Origin: Verrucomicrobia bacterium UBA1183 | GTDB taxonomy: Bacteria > Verrucomicrobiota > Verrucomicrobiia > Opitutales > UBA9783 | Assembly: GCA_002309885.1 (NCBI GenBank) | Contig: DBYP01000018.1 | Location: 62,001 to 126,000, forward strand | DNA: 64,000 nucleotides | Reading direction: 5' to 3' | In this document: piece by piece, positions 26,450 through 35,723 of the stretch | Position numbering within the stretch: the stretch's first letter is position 1 | How the letters are laid out: each line of letters begins with the position of its first letter | Notes under the pieces: model-generated | Databases searched by the model: none | Told to the model about the DNA's origin: nothing | The model's input: the letters and a program-made list of their open reading frames with translations, nothing else | Program-made: the position numbers and the translations under genes

Positions 26450-27267
26450 AACTCCGGTATTGAAAGGATAAGGAGCAAATTTGTTCCGTTAAATAGTGCA
26501 TGGATGCCGATATTGGTCCATATGCAGCGGGTTTTGATATAATAATGTCCCAGCCAGTATCCCAAGAAGCACAGTGGCAAAAACGAAGCAAAATGTTGGT
26601 GAATGACAGCGAAAATTAAGCTACAGGTCCATAAACTTTTCTTTAAGTCCATGCGAGAATGCAAGAAACGGAGCAAAATGCCTCTGAAGAAGATTTCTTC
26701 GCACAAGGGCGCTAGCAAAATGACGCAAATGCTGATCGCGAAGATACTGGCTAAATGCGGTTTTGAATGCGCCAGCAATTGGATAATAGGTTGTTGATTG
26801 AACGATACGGGCATTCCCCATTGTTGTAACACCTCGATAATAAATTTCCAGAAAAGCGTTATCACAAAAAGCAACGGCAGACATTGACAATAGCCTTCAA
26901 AAATGTCTTCAAATAAGCGCGATATTTTAGTAATCTTTTGCGACATACCGGATATAAGCCGAGGATTGTTTTTTAGCAAAAACAGGATATATAGCACCAA
27001 ACTGGACTCGCCTAAGAGTGCCAACCACAGAATTTTATCGACCGAGTTGGGTATCTTTTTTAGGCACAAAACACCGATGTTTTGCGTAAGCCAAGGAATG
27101 AAAAGAAATAAAAACGTTGCTACAACGACCTGAAAACCTTTCAAATGCAAAGCGGATAGCGATAAAACAGATGTTTTTTTGCTGAAAAAGTGCTTCACAA
27201 TAAGCGTCACACCATACAAAAAGCAAAAGCTTATAAATAAAAAAATGGCATCTATCATGATTGGCAT
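26446..27267 (-). CDS. CPBP-family intramembrane metalloprotease
   Basis: 273 residues with about seven hydrophobic helices. The C-terminal CAAX-protease/bacteriocin-processing domain shows the EE-x3-R motif (CEEIFFRGILLRFLHS), a second His in FAVIHQHFASF and the closing HALFN. These Glu and His residues form the membrane-embedded active site. Substrate unknown. It precedes tsaE in a two-gene unit. Confidence 0.88.
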   Translation of the reverse strand: MPIMIDAIFLFISFCFLYGVTLIVKHFFSKKTSVLSLSALHLKGFQVVVATFLFLFIPWLTQNIGVLCLKKIPNSVDKILWLALLGESSLVLYILFLLKNNPRLISGMSQKITKISRLFEDIFEGYCQCLPLLFVITLFWKFIIEVLQQWGMPVSFNQQPIIQLLAHSKPHLASIFAISICVILLAPLCEEIFFRGILLRFLHSRMDLKKSLWTCSLIFAVIHQHFASFLPLCFLGYWLGHYYIKTRCIWTNIGIHALFNGTNLLLILSIPEL

Positions 27268-27475
27268 TAGACGTAATTTTACCAGATTTTGCGAGAAAAA
27301 TTTCCATTTTTAAAAATTTTTCAAAAAATTTTGAACGTTTCTTATTTTGCTTTGTCTGAAATTGTACAAACGTTTCATTTTATTTTATCTTTCTTGCGGG
27401 GTGTTCAGCACCTCGTTCGTTTTTTGTGCGCATTGTTAGCGACGAAAGAAGTTGACGATTTATGAAAAACGACCG

Positions 27476-29839
27476 ATGATAAGGAAGATGAAGCTTAAAA
27501 TCGTTGGTGCTTTTTTTTACATCTTTTGGGAAACCTTAGTGGGATTTTCCCAAGATGCGTTCCAAGCAGAACGGCTAGCGATTGATTTTCATCTTCCGGC
27601 ATTGGCAGAAAATCGCTTGCGACATCATCTGCTCAATAAGATTTCTGATAGCGCTCAAGCTCGCAAATTGTTGGCAGAAGTTTATTATTTAAAACACGAT
27701 TTCAGTGCGATGGTGCGGGTGTTGAATTTGATGCCCAAAACCAATGAAAATGCCTACTTGTTTGCTTTGCATGCTTGGTATACTGAAAATCGTATCCAAT
27801 TGATTCCTCTGATTTTTTATCCTCAGTCTCATAAAACGGGACAAATTTTAGTCGATTATAACGCAATTCTTTGCGAACCTGTGCATTCGATACGATGGGC
27901 GCATTATTGGAATGAAGTAAAGTTATCTTTGGGAGAACATTGGGAGGATTTTTATCGATTGGCATTGGGAATGAAATTTTCGATGTTTCCGATAAATCTA
28001 CAGCATTGTGCGGATATAGAAACCGTTATTCCCGTATTATATTCGCAGAAACGTTTTGAAGAACTTATAGGGGTTCTGCAACAAAAGTTAATGTCGGCAG
28101 AAAGTAAGGATAAAGCGCGCTACTTTTTGGCATTATTGCGAGCTAAACGTGCTTCAGGAGAGTCTATCGAAAGCGATATTTTAAACTCAGCTACCTTTAT
28201 CGCAGAGCAGTCGCTAGAGGTTATAGATGTTATATTTGCAGAGTGGATGTCCACAATTCCGACCCCTAAAGCACGTATCGAAGGCTTAAAGAATTTTCAT
28301 AAAATTTACAAAAAGAAAGGTCTACTTTGGCACGGTCAGTATCTAGAATTATTGCAGGTCAGCAGCTATATTGACATGCAAGATTTCAAAAAAGCTAAAA
28401 AGTTGCTGGATGCAAATCTACCCAAAATCGATCAAAGATTGCAATATTTAGCTTACGAATTGTATGCAAAATATGCATTGTGTCAAATGCCCGTCAATTA
28501 TCGAGCGGTTGCCGATTATTTACAAGAAGCCAAAAAGCATTCTGAAAATGTAGATAAAAAACTTTCTTATAGTCGTTTGCAGGCAGAATGCTATTGTTTA
28601 TGTGGCGAATATGATCGCGCCTATTATACTTACCAGGAAGTTTTGCCGAAGGCGGAAGGACATCCTATGGGGTATGCCCTTGCGGAAGAATGGGTTCTAT
28701 GTGGAATATTGTGCGGTGATACCAAAAAGGAATTGGAGGAACAGTTCTTGTTTTGCCAACAATTTAATTTTCTTACGCAACGCAAAGAGCAAGAATTGTA
28801 TCTTGTCTTTTTACGACATTTGTTGAAAGAAGAACGATGGGATGAAGCGATGCCTTTACTAATGTCGGTCGCATTTAAAGATAGCGATTTAATTTATGAA
28901 GCGAAGCTGTTGCTCGGACAGGGGTACTTCCGTTCAGGAGAAATTCATGAGGCCTTGAATGTTTTTCGAAAGATTCAGTTTCCAGCATTGAACCCCAGAG
29001 CTCAAAAGGAATTTTTGTTATGGCAAGCGTGCGCATTGGAAGCGCTGCAACGATATTCTGAAGCTTCTTCAGTCTTGGAACAGCTTTTTAAGAGAGTATT
29101 ACCCGATGAGGACGTTGCGGCACAAGGGAAGTTATTACAAGCGCAAATTCTTTTTGAAAATCACCAATTCATTACCGCGAAATCCATTTTGCAGGAAGCG
29201 TTGCCGCAAATAAATCCGAAGTGGGAACCCGAATTTATTTTTCAAGCCGGTTGTTATGCGGAACAGGCAGGTAGCGAAAATCAAGAGGAAGCGATTGCGT
29301 TATTTCAAAAACTATATGATCGTTATCCACAACATCCGCTATCTAAGGACGGACGTATTAAGCAAGGAATTTTGCTTATGAACTTGAATCAAATGAAATT
29401 GGCACAGGCGGTTTTAACAGAACTCCTTCCCGAACTAAAGGATACACAAAATATTTGGTGTCGCTATCTTATACAAAAATGCAATTTGATGTCCCAATGT
29501 CCCATTCAGCAGGTGCAAAATGAGTTAGAATTGTTACTGCAAAGTCCTATGCCGGTGGCTTTGCGACTTGAGATAGCTTTGCAATTAGCGCTGATATATA
29601 AAGAAGAAGGCGCTATCAATCCTTTGCAAAAGCTATTGTGGGATGAGACGTATCCGTTGTTTTGCGATGCAAATAAGGTAACGTTTACCGTGGATGAAGC
29701 TTATTGGTTAGGACGTTGCCTGCTCACATTGGCCCAAAATACCGCCGATAAAAGTACTGTACAGCAGATTTATAAGCTCATCATGGATGCACAGTTGCCG
29801 ATAGCTTCTTTGGTAAAACAATTTATAGAAAATGAATGA
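27476..29839 (+). CDS. Large exported TPR-repeat protein (787 aa)
   Basis: 787 residues from ATG 27476 (MIRKMKLKIVGAFFYIFWET); a TTG at 27452 and ATG at 27488 are alternatives. A signal peptide or N-anchor is followed by a long alpha-solenoid with many TPR-like helix pairs, for example AECYCLCGEYDRAYYTYQEV, LLLGQGYFRSGEIHEALNVF and GNLL-type variants. Likely periplasmic or envelope-associated, acting as a scaffold or as the tethering partner of an export system. It overlaps the start of the next gene by eight bases. Confidence 0.78.
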   Translation: MIRKMKLKIVGAFFYIFWETLVGFSQDAFQAERLAIDFHLPALAENRLRHHLLNKISDSAQARKLLAEVYYLKHDFSAMVRVLNLMPKTNENAYLFALHAWYTENRIQLIPLIFYPQSHKTGQILVDYNAILCEPVHSIRWAHYWNEVKLSLGEHWEDFYRLALGMKFSMFPINLQHCADIETVIPVLYSQKRFEELIGVLQQKLMSAESKDKARYFLALLRAKRASGESIESDILNSATFIAEQSLEVIDVIFAEWMSTIPTPKARIEGLKNFHKIYKKKGLLWHGQYLELLQVSSYIDMQDFKKAKKLLDANLPKIDQRLQYLAYELYAKYALCQMPVNYRAVADYLQEAKKHSENVDKKLSYSRLQAECYCLCGEYDRAYYTYQEVLPKAEGHPMGYALAEEWVLCGILCGDTKKELEEQFLFCQQFNFLTQRKEQELYLVFLRHLLKEERWDEAMPLLMSVAFKDSDLIYEAKLLLGQGYFRSGEIHEALNVFRKIQFPALNPRAQKEFLLWQACALEALQRYSEASSVLEQLFKRVLPDEDVAAQGKLLQAQILFENHQFITAKSILQEALPQINPKWEPEFIFQAGCYAEQAGSENQEEAIALFQKLYDRYPQHPLSKDGRIKQGILLMNLNQMKLAQAVLTELLPELKDTQNIWCRYLIQKCNLMSQCPIQQVQNELELLLQSPMPVALRLEIALQLALIYKEEGAINPLQKLLWDETYPLFCDANKVTFTVDEAYWLGRCLLTLAQNTADKSTVQQIYKLIMDAQLPIASLVKQFIENE

Positions 29840-31205
29840 ACTTTGGGATGTGATCATTATTGGCGCAGGGATGTCCGGTTTGGGAGCCGGCATACGCATC
29901 GCGATGAGTGGCAAAAAAGTTCTTATTTTGGAGCAGCACAATGCAATTGGTGGGCTGAATAGTTTTTATCTAAAGGATAGGATAAAGTACGATGTTGGCT
30001 TGCATGCTTTGACGAATTTTGTTCCGCAGGGAAGCAAGGGACATCCGTTGAATAAATTATGTCGACAACTGAGAATCCCTTATGAAGCGCTTCAATTAGA
30101 AGAACAGAGATTATCTGCGATTGTATTCCCCGAAATGGAACTTACTTTCAATAACGATATCAATCATTTTTTGGAGCAAATCGATAAAAATTTTCCAAAG
30201 GAAATCGATCATTTCCGAAAATTAGATGACGCTATTCTATCGTTCTCCGAAACAGAACTTTCGGGGCCCGAATTTATTTCAGCACGCAAAGAGTTGGATA
30301 ATTATCTCAGTAATCCGTTACTGAAAGAAATGTTGCTTTTGCCCTTATTTTACTACGGCAGTGCCCATGTTAATGATTTAGATTGGCGACAATTTGCCAT
30401 TTTATACAAAGCGCTTTACCGAGAAGGATTTGCAAGACCTGCGGGTGGTGTCCGTACGATTTTGAAGTTATTGCGAGACCGGTTGCGTGAGTTGGGTGGT
30501 ACGTTAAAGGTTAAAGCCAAGGTCCAGACTTTGAAAGAAAGCGACGCAGGTGTTGAGGTCCAATTAGCTTCCGGTGAGGTTTTACGGGCGAAGCAGGTTT
30601 TATCTTCTGTTGGATACAGCGAAACGTTGCGCTTATTGCAGATAGAAAACAATACGACATTTCCTATGTTGAGTTTTGCTGAAACGATAACAACTTTCGA
30701 CGCAGCACCGGCAACTATGGGGCTGGATAAGACTATCGTGTTTTTCAATACCGCGTCGGAAGTGGATTATAGCCCCTGTCAAGACCTCATCGATTTTCGA
30801 AGTGGGGTTATTTGTGTGCCTGAAAATTACGGCAATAACAATAGTTCTACAACGACATTACGTACAACCCACCTGGCGGGATATAATTCTTGGAAAAGCT
30901 TAGAGCACGAAGCTTATGTGGCTGAAAAGAAAATGCTTTTACAACAATCGCGAGAACATGCTTTAAAGCTGCTAAAATGTTCGTTACGTCCCGCCATTCT
31001 GGCGGAGGATATGTTTACTCCGCTCACGATAGAACGCTATACAGGGCACATTAACGGCGCAATATATGGCTCTCCGAAGAAATATAGAGACGGTGATATC
31101 GGTTGTAAACGCATCTTTATCTGTGGAACCGATCAGGGCTTTTTAGGCATTGTTGGAGCTATTTTAAGTGGTATTTCGATGGCTAATTATCACTGTTTGA
31201 GCTAA
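29832..31205 (+). CDS. FAD-dependent phytoene-desaturase-like oxidoreductase
   Basis: 457 residues. The N-terminal FAD-binding motif is IIGAGMSGLGAGIRIAMSG with LEQHNAIGGLNSF; the C-terminal part ends FICGTDQGFLGIVGAILSGI. This pattern is that of the amine oxidase/phytoene desaturase/retinol saturase superfamily. Substrate not determinable, but a carotenoid or long-chain lipid is most likely. It overlaps the TPR gene by eight bases. Its TAA stop coincides with the first bases of a reverse copy of the interspersed repeat (TAAAGTGTGCCTACG). Confidence 0.82.
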   Translation: MNELWDVIIIGAGMSGLGAGIRIAMSGKKVLILEQHNAIGGLNSFYLKDRIKYDVGLHALTNFVPQGSKGHPLNKLCRQLRIPYEALQLEEQRLSAIVFPEMELTFNNDINHFLEQIDKNFPKEIDHFRKLDDAILSFSETELSGPEFISARKELDNYLSNPLLKEMLLLPLFYYGSAHVNDLDWRQFAILYKALYREGFARPAGGVRTILKLLRDRLRELGGTLKVKAKVQTLKESDAGVEVQLASGEVLRAKQVLSSVGYSETLRLLQIENNTTFPMLSFAETITTFDAAPATMGLDKTIVFFNTASEVDYSPCQDLIDFRSGVICVPENYGNNNSSTTTLRTTHLAGYNSWKSLEHEAYVAEKKMLLQQSREHALKLLKCSLRPAILAEDMFTPLTIERYTGHINGAIYGSPKKYRDGDIGCKRIFICGTDQGFLGIVGAILSGISMANYHCLS

Positions 31206-31398
31206 AGTGTGCCTACGTAAGCTAGAAATATTACGTTTTTGAAGGATTTTTTGTAAAAAATCCCTCAAATTCCCTTAAAAGCAGGACAGCGGCCCTGCAC
31301 CCCAGTTATTTTGCGACCGTGTTGCAAAATAAGGAAAAAGTTTTTGAGGGTTTAAGGGAACTTTTTGAAAAAAGATTTCCCAAAGTTGTAATTTCCTA
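31203..31398 (-). repeat. MITE-like interspersed repeat, copy 6 (reverse)
   Basis: Starts TAAAGTGTGCCTACGTAAGC and contains, in reverse order, the terminal stem, the GCAGGACAGCGGCCCTGC hairpin, a GCGACCGTGTTGC palindrome and the AAGGGAACTTTTTGAAAAAA stem. It spans from the stop codon of the oxidoreductase to the stop region of tag. Confidence 0.85.
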
Positions 31399-32013
31399 AT
31401 CGTGTCGTTTTACAATGATTGGATAATGCGTTACGATTTTTTGATAACAGGGGCAAGTTTTTGTGTGATCGTTGATGATACCGCAAGCTTGAAGGTGCGA
31501 ATACATCGTGATGGTACCGACGTACTTGAATCCTTGGCGTTTTAAATCCTTACTAATTCTATCCGAAAGCTCATTGCTAACAGGGAACTTACCTTCTTCA
31601 TGATTTTTGTAAAGTATTGTTTTACCTTCAGAGTAAGACCAAAGATAATCACAAAAACTGCCGTACTTTGCTCGAATTTTCTGATAACATTGTGCGTTAT
31701 GGATTATGGCGCGAATTTTACGTTCGGATCGAATCATTTCTGCGGTATTCAAGATGCGCTTTATGTCATTTTCCCCATAGCTCGCAATCTTATCGTAATC
31801 GAAATTCGAAAAACATTTCTGAAAAATGGCTCGTTTTTTCAGCATCAAAAGCCAACTTAATCCGCATTGTAAGCATTCGAGCGACAAATATTCGAACATC
31901 TTGCGATCATCGTGCACCGGGATACCCCATTCGGTATCATGATATTGCCGCAACAGTGCATTTGAGTGAGCCCAAGAACAAGCGATTTCTTCCGATTTTG
32001 GTTTCTCTTCCAC
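31396..32013 (-). CDS. tag: DNA-3-methyladenine glycosylase I
   Basis: 205 residues. The Tag family marks are the N-terminal CSWAHSNALLRQYHDTEWG, LECLQCGLSWLLML, the alkyl-base pocket helices and the C-terminal zinc-binding INDHTKTCPCY. It excises 3-methyladenine from alkylated DNA. Its stop (TAG) sits at the end of a repeat copy. No operon partner. Confidence 0.94.
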   Translation of the reverse strand: MEEKPKSEEIACSWAHSNALLRQYHDTEWGIPVHDDRKMFEYLSLECLQCGLSWLLMLKKRAIFQKCFSNFDYDKIASYGENDIKRILNTAEMIRSERKIRAIIHNAQCYQKIRAKYGSFCDYLWSYSEGKTILYKNHEEGKFPVSNELSDRISKDLKRQGFKYVGTITMYSHLQACGIINDHTKTCPCYQKIVTHYPIIVKRHD

Positions 32014-32157
32014 ACCTAAACTTTAGTGCTCTTGGAGCGATCTGTACAGGATGTTTTTTGTAAAATTCCCAAAAAAAGATTTTGTCGTTCATTTTCCCCA
32101 AAATGATGCTTAATGTTGCGTTGTAAATCACCGAAATGACACGCATTGGCACTTTTT

Positions 32158-32187
32158 TTGATAAAAAGCTTGAGCTATCCTTGTAAT
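32158..32187 (+). promoter_or_regulatory. Putative sigma-70 promoter for the tRNA(CAT) gene
   Basis: TTGATA and TGTAAT separated by 18 bases, about 30 bases upstream of the tRNA. A fair match to -35/-10 consensus. Confidence 0.5.
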
Positions 32188-32217
32188 ATGATTGAATAGC
32201 AGATGTTGGAGTTGAGG

Positions 32218-32293
32218 GGGCTCTTAGCTCAGCGGTTAGAGCAGAGGACTCATAATCCTTTGGTCGTAGGTTCGAATCCTACAGGGCCCACCA
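32218..32293 (+). tRNA. tRNA(CAT), probably Ile2 (lysidine) rather than Met, CCA encoded
   Basis: Acceptor GGGCTCT/AGGGCCC, D arm GCTC..GAGC, anticodon stem GAGGA/TCCTT with loop CTCATAA (anticodon CAT), T loop TTCGAAT, A discriminator and CCA. The anticodon-arm and variable-region pattern (ACTCATAATC...TTGGTCG) recalls bacterial tRNA-Ile2, in which C34 is changed to lysidine. Identity between Met and Ile2 cannot be settled from the anticodon alone. Confidence 0.93.
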
Positions 32294-32301
32294 AGAAGTT
32301 C

Positions 32302-33105
32302 ATGTGCGAATGTCGGTTATTGTTTTTTGGGGATATCGTCGGGCATCCCGGAAGAGTGTTTTTAAAAGAGCAACTTCCTGCGTTGAAGGATCGGTACGTC
32401 CCTGATTTTATTTTTGCGAATGGGGAAAATGCAACGGGCGGATTTGGCTTAAACAAAGCAATTGCACAGGAATTAAAAAACCTCGGTATAGACGGCATCA
32501 CATTAGGCAATCACGTTTGGAATCAGCGCGAGTTTTGGAACGAGATAGACCAATTGGATTACGTCTGTCGTCCGCTTAATTTGCCCGAAGCTTGTCCTGG
32601 GAATACCTCTATAGTTTTCGAATTCAAAGGCCACAAGCTGGCGTTGATGAATCTATTAGGCAGGGCTTATAGTCGCGAAGCTTTAGATTGTCCTTATAAA
32701 ACTGTTCAGCACCAGATAGAAAAATTAAAACAAGCAGGTGTAGATAATTTCATCGTCGATGTTCATGCGGAAGCCACAGCAGAAAAGTATACGCTAGGAT
32801 GGTTCTTGTCGGGAATCGAAGGCGTTTTGGGCGTTGTTGGTACGCATACGCATATTCAGACCGCGGATGAGCGTATCCTCAATGGAACGACAGCATTTAT
32901 TTGCGATTTAGGCATGTGTGGTAGCTACAATAGCATTTTGGGCTTTAAAAAAGAACCCATCCTTGAAAAAGCTATTACCGGGAAACCCTGTCGCTTTGAA
33001 GTTGCCAAATCGCCCTCTATTGTCGCGGGTGTATTCATCCAACTGGACTTGGAGACCCACAAGGCTATTTCCATAGAGCGCATCCAAATTTTAGAGGCAA
33101 TTTAA
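32302..33105 (+). CDS. TIGR00282-family metallophosphoesterase (YmdB-like)
   Basis: 267 residues from the ATG eight bases after the tRNA. The longer frame reads back through the tRNA and is excluded. Motifs: FFGDIVGHPGR, the FANGEN segment, LGNHVWNQREFWNEI, VDVHAEATAEK and GTHTHIQTADERIL, which together form the two-metal phosphodiesterase site. B. subtilis YmdB of this family hydrolyses cyclic nucleotides. The role here is unknown. Confidence 0.92.
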   Translation: MCECRLLFFGDIVGHPGRVFLKEQLPALKDRYVPDFIFANGENATGGFGLNKAIAQELKNLGIDGITLGNHVWNQREFWNEIDQLDYVCRPLNLPEACPGNTSIVFEFKGHKLALMNLLGRAYSREALDCPYKTVQHQIEKLKQAGVDNFIVDVHAEATAEKYTLGWFLSGIEGVLGVVGTHTHIQTADERILNGTTAFICDLGMCGSYNSILGFKKEPILEKAITGKPCRFEVAKSPSIVAGVFIQLDLETHKAISIERIQILEAI

Positions 33106-33194
33106 AAAAGTTTGCTTCCTTTACGTTTTTTATTTAGAATTTACTAAAGAAAATTCGAAGAATGCCGATCTTATAATATAAACACATACGCGAT

Positions 33195-34811
33195 ATGACT
33201 ATAAATATTAATGGAACTAATGCTGCGGGCCAAATACCAGAGGCAACGACACTTTCAAATAATTCTTCTGCCTCCCAGCTTAAAGAGGTGGTTACAGATA
33301 TACCAGAGGAAAATTCTAACAAAACAAAGGATCTACAATCTACTCAAGAAGCGCCAAAGACACCAGCTCGAGGTTTGAAAGGCGCTATTTTAAGGTTGTT
33401 AGAAAAAATTAAAAACTTTTTCCATCGGGCCCCTAAACAAACACCTGAGCAAAACCAAGCGCAAGCGACAGAGTTACAAAATGAAACAGCAGAACTACAA
33501 AAACAGATCCAATGGAACCAGCGACTTTCTGCAGAATTGAAAGCTCTAAGGCAAAAACTTGCAGAAGTTCAAAAACGATTGAAAGCGTTTACTGCAGATG
33601 GAGCCCAAAAATCAGAACGAAATTTGATGCAAGAATTGGATAATACGCCATCTACGTTTATCAGCCAGGATTTGCTTTCTTTGTTACGTAATGAATTGCC
33701 AGGCCAGGCAACAAGCGCTTCAGGCGGTGTACCACCACCGCCTCCTCCGCCACCGCCGCCAGCTCCAGGAGGCGTGCCGCCGCCACCTCCCCCGCCGCCA
33801 GTGGCAGGAATTTCTAAGAATTCTGCCGCTAAGCCGTTATTACCAAAATCTGGTCCAAATTTTCTCGATGTCGTATCCGACTGCCGAAAATTTTTGAAAG
33901 AAGGTTGCCAGATAGGCGAAGTCACCGTTTATGATAAAAAATCTTTTGATTTAGAGATACAGAAACTTAAAACAGAAATCAAAGAAAATAAGGCTGATAA
34001 TGAACAAAAGTTGGAGCAAATAGAGAAATTCCAAAAGGACGTAAGAAGTGAAGTTGATAAATTATTAAATGCTATCGAAGAAAGTCCCAATATAAGTGCA
34101 CAAGAGCTTGGTTTTTTGAGGCAAAGATACAACTCAGCTCCTGAATTACTTTTGAAAGAGGCCGATAAGTTGAAAGAATTAAAGCTTATGGGGGATGCTC
34201 AGTATGGAAGCTTGAAAAAGATCCGAGATGGAATGGATACAATCAAAGAAGATTTGCGTGCAAATTTAGAAGCCTACCTTAATGAAAGCAAAAACATAGG
34301 CAAACATGAAAAAGAAGTCAACGAATTTAAATTACCGTTACCTGATGAAAGGAAGGTCCCTTATCTCGGCGAGGTACTGCAGTTGTTGACGTTAGAGAAG
34401 GAATTAAAAGGTAATCCGAATCTTAAAGGTCTTTTAGATGAAGTTGTAGCGTTCTTAAGTGGGAACTTGACAGAAACTGCTGAGAAAAGCAGGAATGAGA
34501 AAGCATTAAAGGACGCAGAAATGATAAAAAGTTCAGAACAGGCAAGAAGTAAGGCAATAAATACGTTCAATGAAATAAGAAAAAATGAAAAAATATCGAT
34601 TCCTTATGACGACCCAAAACGTATGTCGGATATGCTTATGAAATTAAAGATTACCGGTTCTCCCCTTTTTAAGCCGATAAACGAAGCATATAATGTTTTT
34701 GTAAAGAGCGACAAAAATCTAGTGAAATCTGATATTACCGAAAAAAGTTTGCTTCAAGAAAAGATTAGAGAGGTAAAAACCGCATTACGTAGAGCTGACA
34801 ATAATAAATAG
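33195..34811 (+). CDS. Polyproline coiled-coil protein, candidate secreted actin-nucleation effector
   Basis: 538 residues, no signal peptide, no membrane helix. The N-terminus (about 1-60) is Asn/Ser/Thr-rich, like a T3S signal. Residues 85-135 form a coiled coil. Two proline runs follow, ten Pro at 180-189 and eight at 195-202, split by APGGV, as in formin FH1 regions and in Rickettsia and Chlamydia actin-nucleating effectors that bind profilin. The rest (230-538) is a long Lys/Glu-rich helical region. A WH2-like motif is not clear. The proline-run DNA is far richer in GC than its AT-rich surroundings. Family homology is not established; the effector role is inference. Confidence 0.72.
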   Translation: MTININGTNAAGQIPEATTLSNNSSASQLKEVVTDIPEENSNKTKDLQSTQEAPKTPARGLKGAILRLLEKIKNFFHRAPKQTPEQNQAQATELQNETAELQKQIQWNQRLSAELKALRQKLAEVQKRLKAFTADGAQKSERNLMQELDNTPSTFISQDLLSLLRNELPGQATSASGGVPPPPPPPPPPAPGGVPPPPPPPPVAGISKNSAAKPLLPKSGPNFLDVVSDCRKFLKEGCQIGEVTVYDKKSFDLEIQKLKTEIKENKADNEQKLEQIEKFQKDVRSEVDKLLNAIEESPNISAQELGFLRQRYNSAPELLLKEADKLKELKLMGDAQYGSLKKIRDGMDTIKEDLRANLEAYLNESKNIGKHEKEVNEFKLPLPDERKVPYLGEVLQLLTLEKELKGNPNLKGLLDEVVAFLSGNLTETAEKSRNEKALKDAEMIKSSEQARSKAINTFNEIRKNEKISIPYDDPKRMSDMLMKLKITGSPLFKPINEAYNVFVKSDKNLVKSDITEKSLLQEKIREVKTALRRADNNK

Positions 34812-34909
34812 ATAAAGATTTCATAAATGAAATCTTGTTCTATTGCTTTTAAACCTTTACGACAGGAGTGGTTCAAAATTTTACAATCCTAAGCAAGCAA
34901 GAATTAGCT

Positions 34910-35722
34910 TCACACCTCGATTGTTGGATGCGTCAGGGCAACGTTGATTTTTTTGAGGGATTTGCGTTGTTGAGCAGATAAAGAACGCAAAATGGCTTTC
35001 AGCTTTTTCAAACCTTCTTCCATGGATTGAAGCGGAAATTGGATGGTGAATTTGGCGCGTAAGCAAATATCGACGACTTGCCATTTCTTTTCTAGATAGG
35101 GATCGAAATGTCTTAGCGAAATGTACTGAGCGTGCTGCAATAAGTCGGGTGCGTTATTTTTTAGAAACGTTAACAGCTCTGAAACCGCAGAGAAGCCGAC
35201 AATACGACCTTTAGAAAATAGATGTGTGGGAATAGCGGCGAGTGTAGGAAGTTGCAGAACAAAATCTTTTCTATAGTTGATGGGTTTGAAAAGTTTGCCA
35301 GCTTCATCCACAAGGAAAAGCTTACGTTGTCCCTTAAATGCAATCGCTACTTTTGCACATGGTTTACGTTCAATGAGCGATAGCTTTAATGTATTGGGAA
35401 ATTGACGCTGAATGTCGCAAGTTTTAATCTGAGAAAATCGCAAAATGTTTTTTTGAAGTTTCCCCAAATCGATCGAAAGCAATTCTTTTTGCCAAGGGAT
35501 ATGAACATGCTCAATGAACCAAGATTCGGTTAAAGTGCCATCCGTCGAAAAAATAAGTTGCTGCAATGGCTGTGTTTGTACTTTGGATTTCCATATTGTA
35601 ATGGCAAATGATGCAGCAACAATTATTAGAAAAAACAAGCAACAACGGAGGCATAACCCACGAAACCGCTGTTTCGTCCAGCGAGGTTCTTGCGGAAGAT
35701 TTTGCCAAGAATTGGTACTCAT
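34910..35722 (-). CDS. ftsQ: Cell division protein FtsQ/DivIB
   Basis: 270 residues with a short cytosolic N-terminus, a single membrane helix (CCLFFLIIVAASFAITIW), and POTRA-like plus beta domains (SIDLGKLQKNILRFSQIKTC, FPNTLKLSLIERKPCAKVA, LFLVDEAGKLFKP). This pattern, together with its place directly after ddl, fits FtsQ, which links divisome parts in the periplasm. The sequence itself is weakly conserved, as usual for FtsQ. Confidence 0.85.
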   Translation of the reverse strand: MSTNSWQNLPQEPRWTKQRFRGLCLRCCLFFLIIVAASFAITIWKSKVQTQPLQQLIFSTDGTLTESWFIEHVHIPWQKELLSIDLGKLQKNILRFSQIKTCDIQRQFPNTLKLSLIERKPCAKVAIAFKGQRKLFLVDEAGKLFKPINYRKDFVLQLPTLAAIPTHLFSKGRIVGFSAVSELLTFLKNNAPDLLQHAQYISLRHFDPYLEKKWQVVDICLRAKFTIQFPLQSMEEGLKKLKAILRSLSAQQRKSLKKINVALTHPTIEV

Positions 35723-35723
35723 T

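Noticed and set aside
32203..32301. N-terminal extension of the phosphoesterase frame
   Set aside because: It is the tRNA(CAT) gene read as protein; the ATG at 32302 fits the family.
33569..33925. Glycine-rich minus-strand frame (118 codons) with long poly-Gly runs
   Set aside because: It is the antisense of the polyproline codons of the plus-strand gene, which has much better length and composition.
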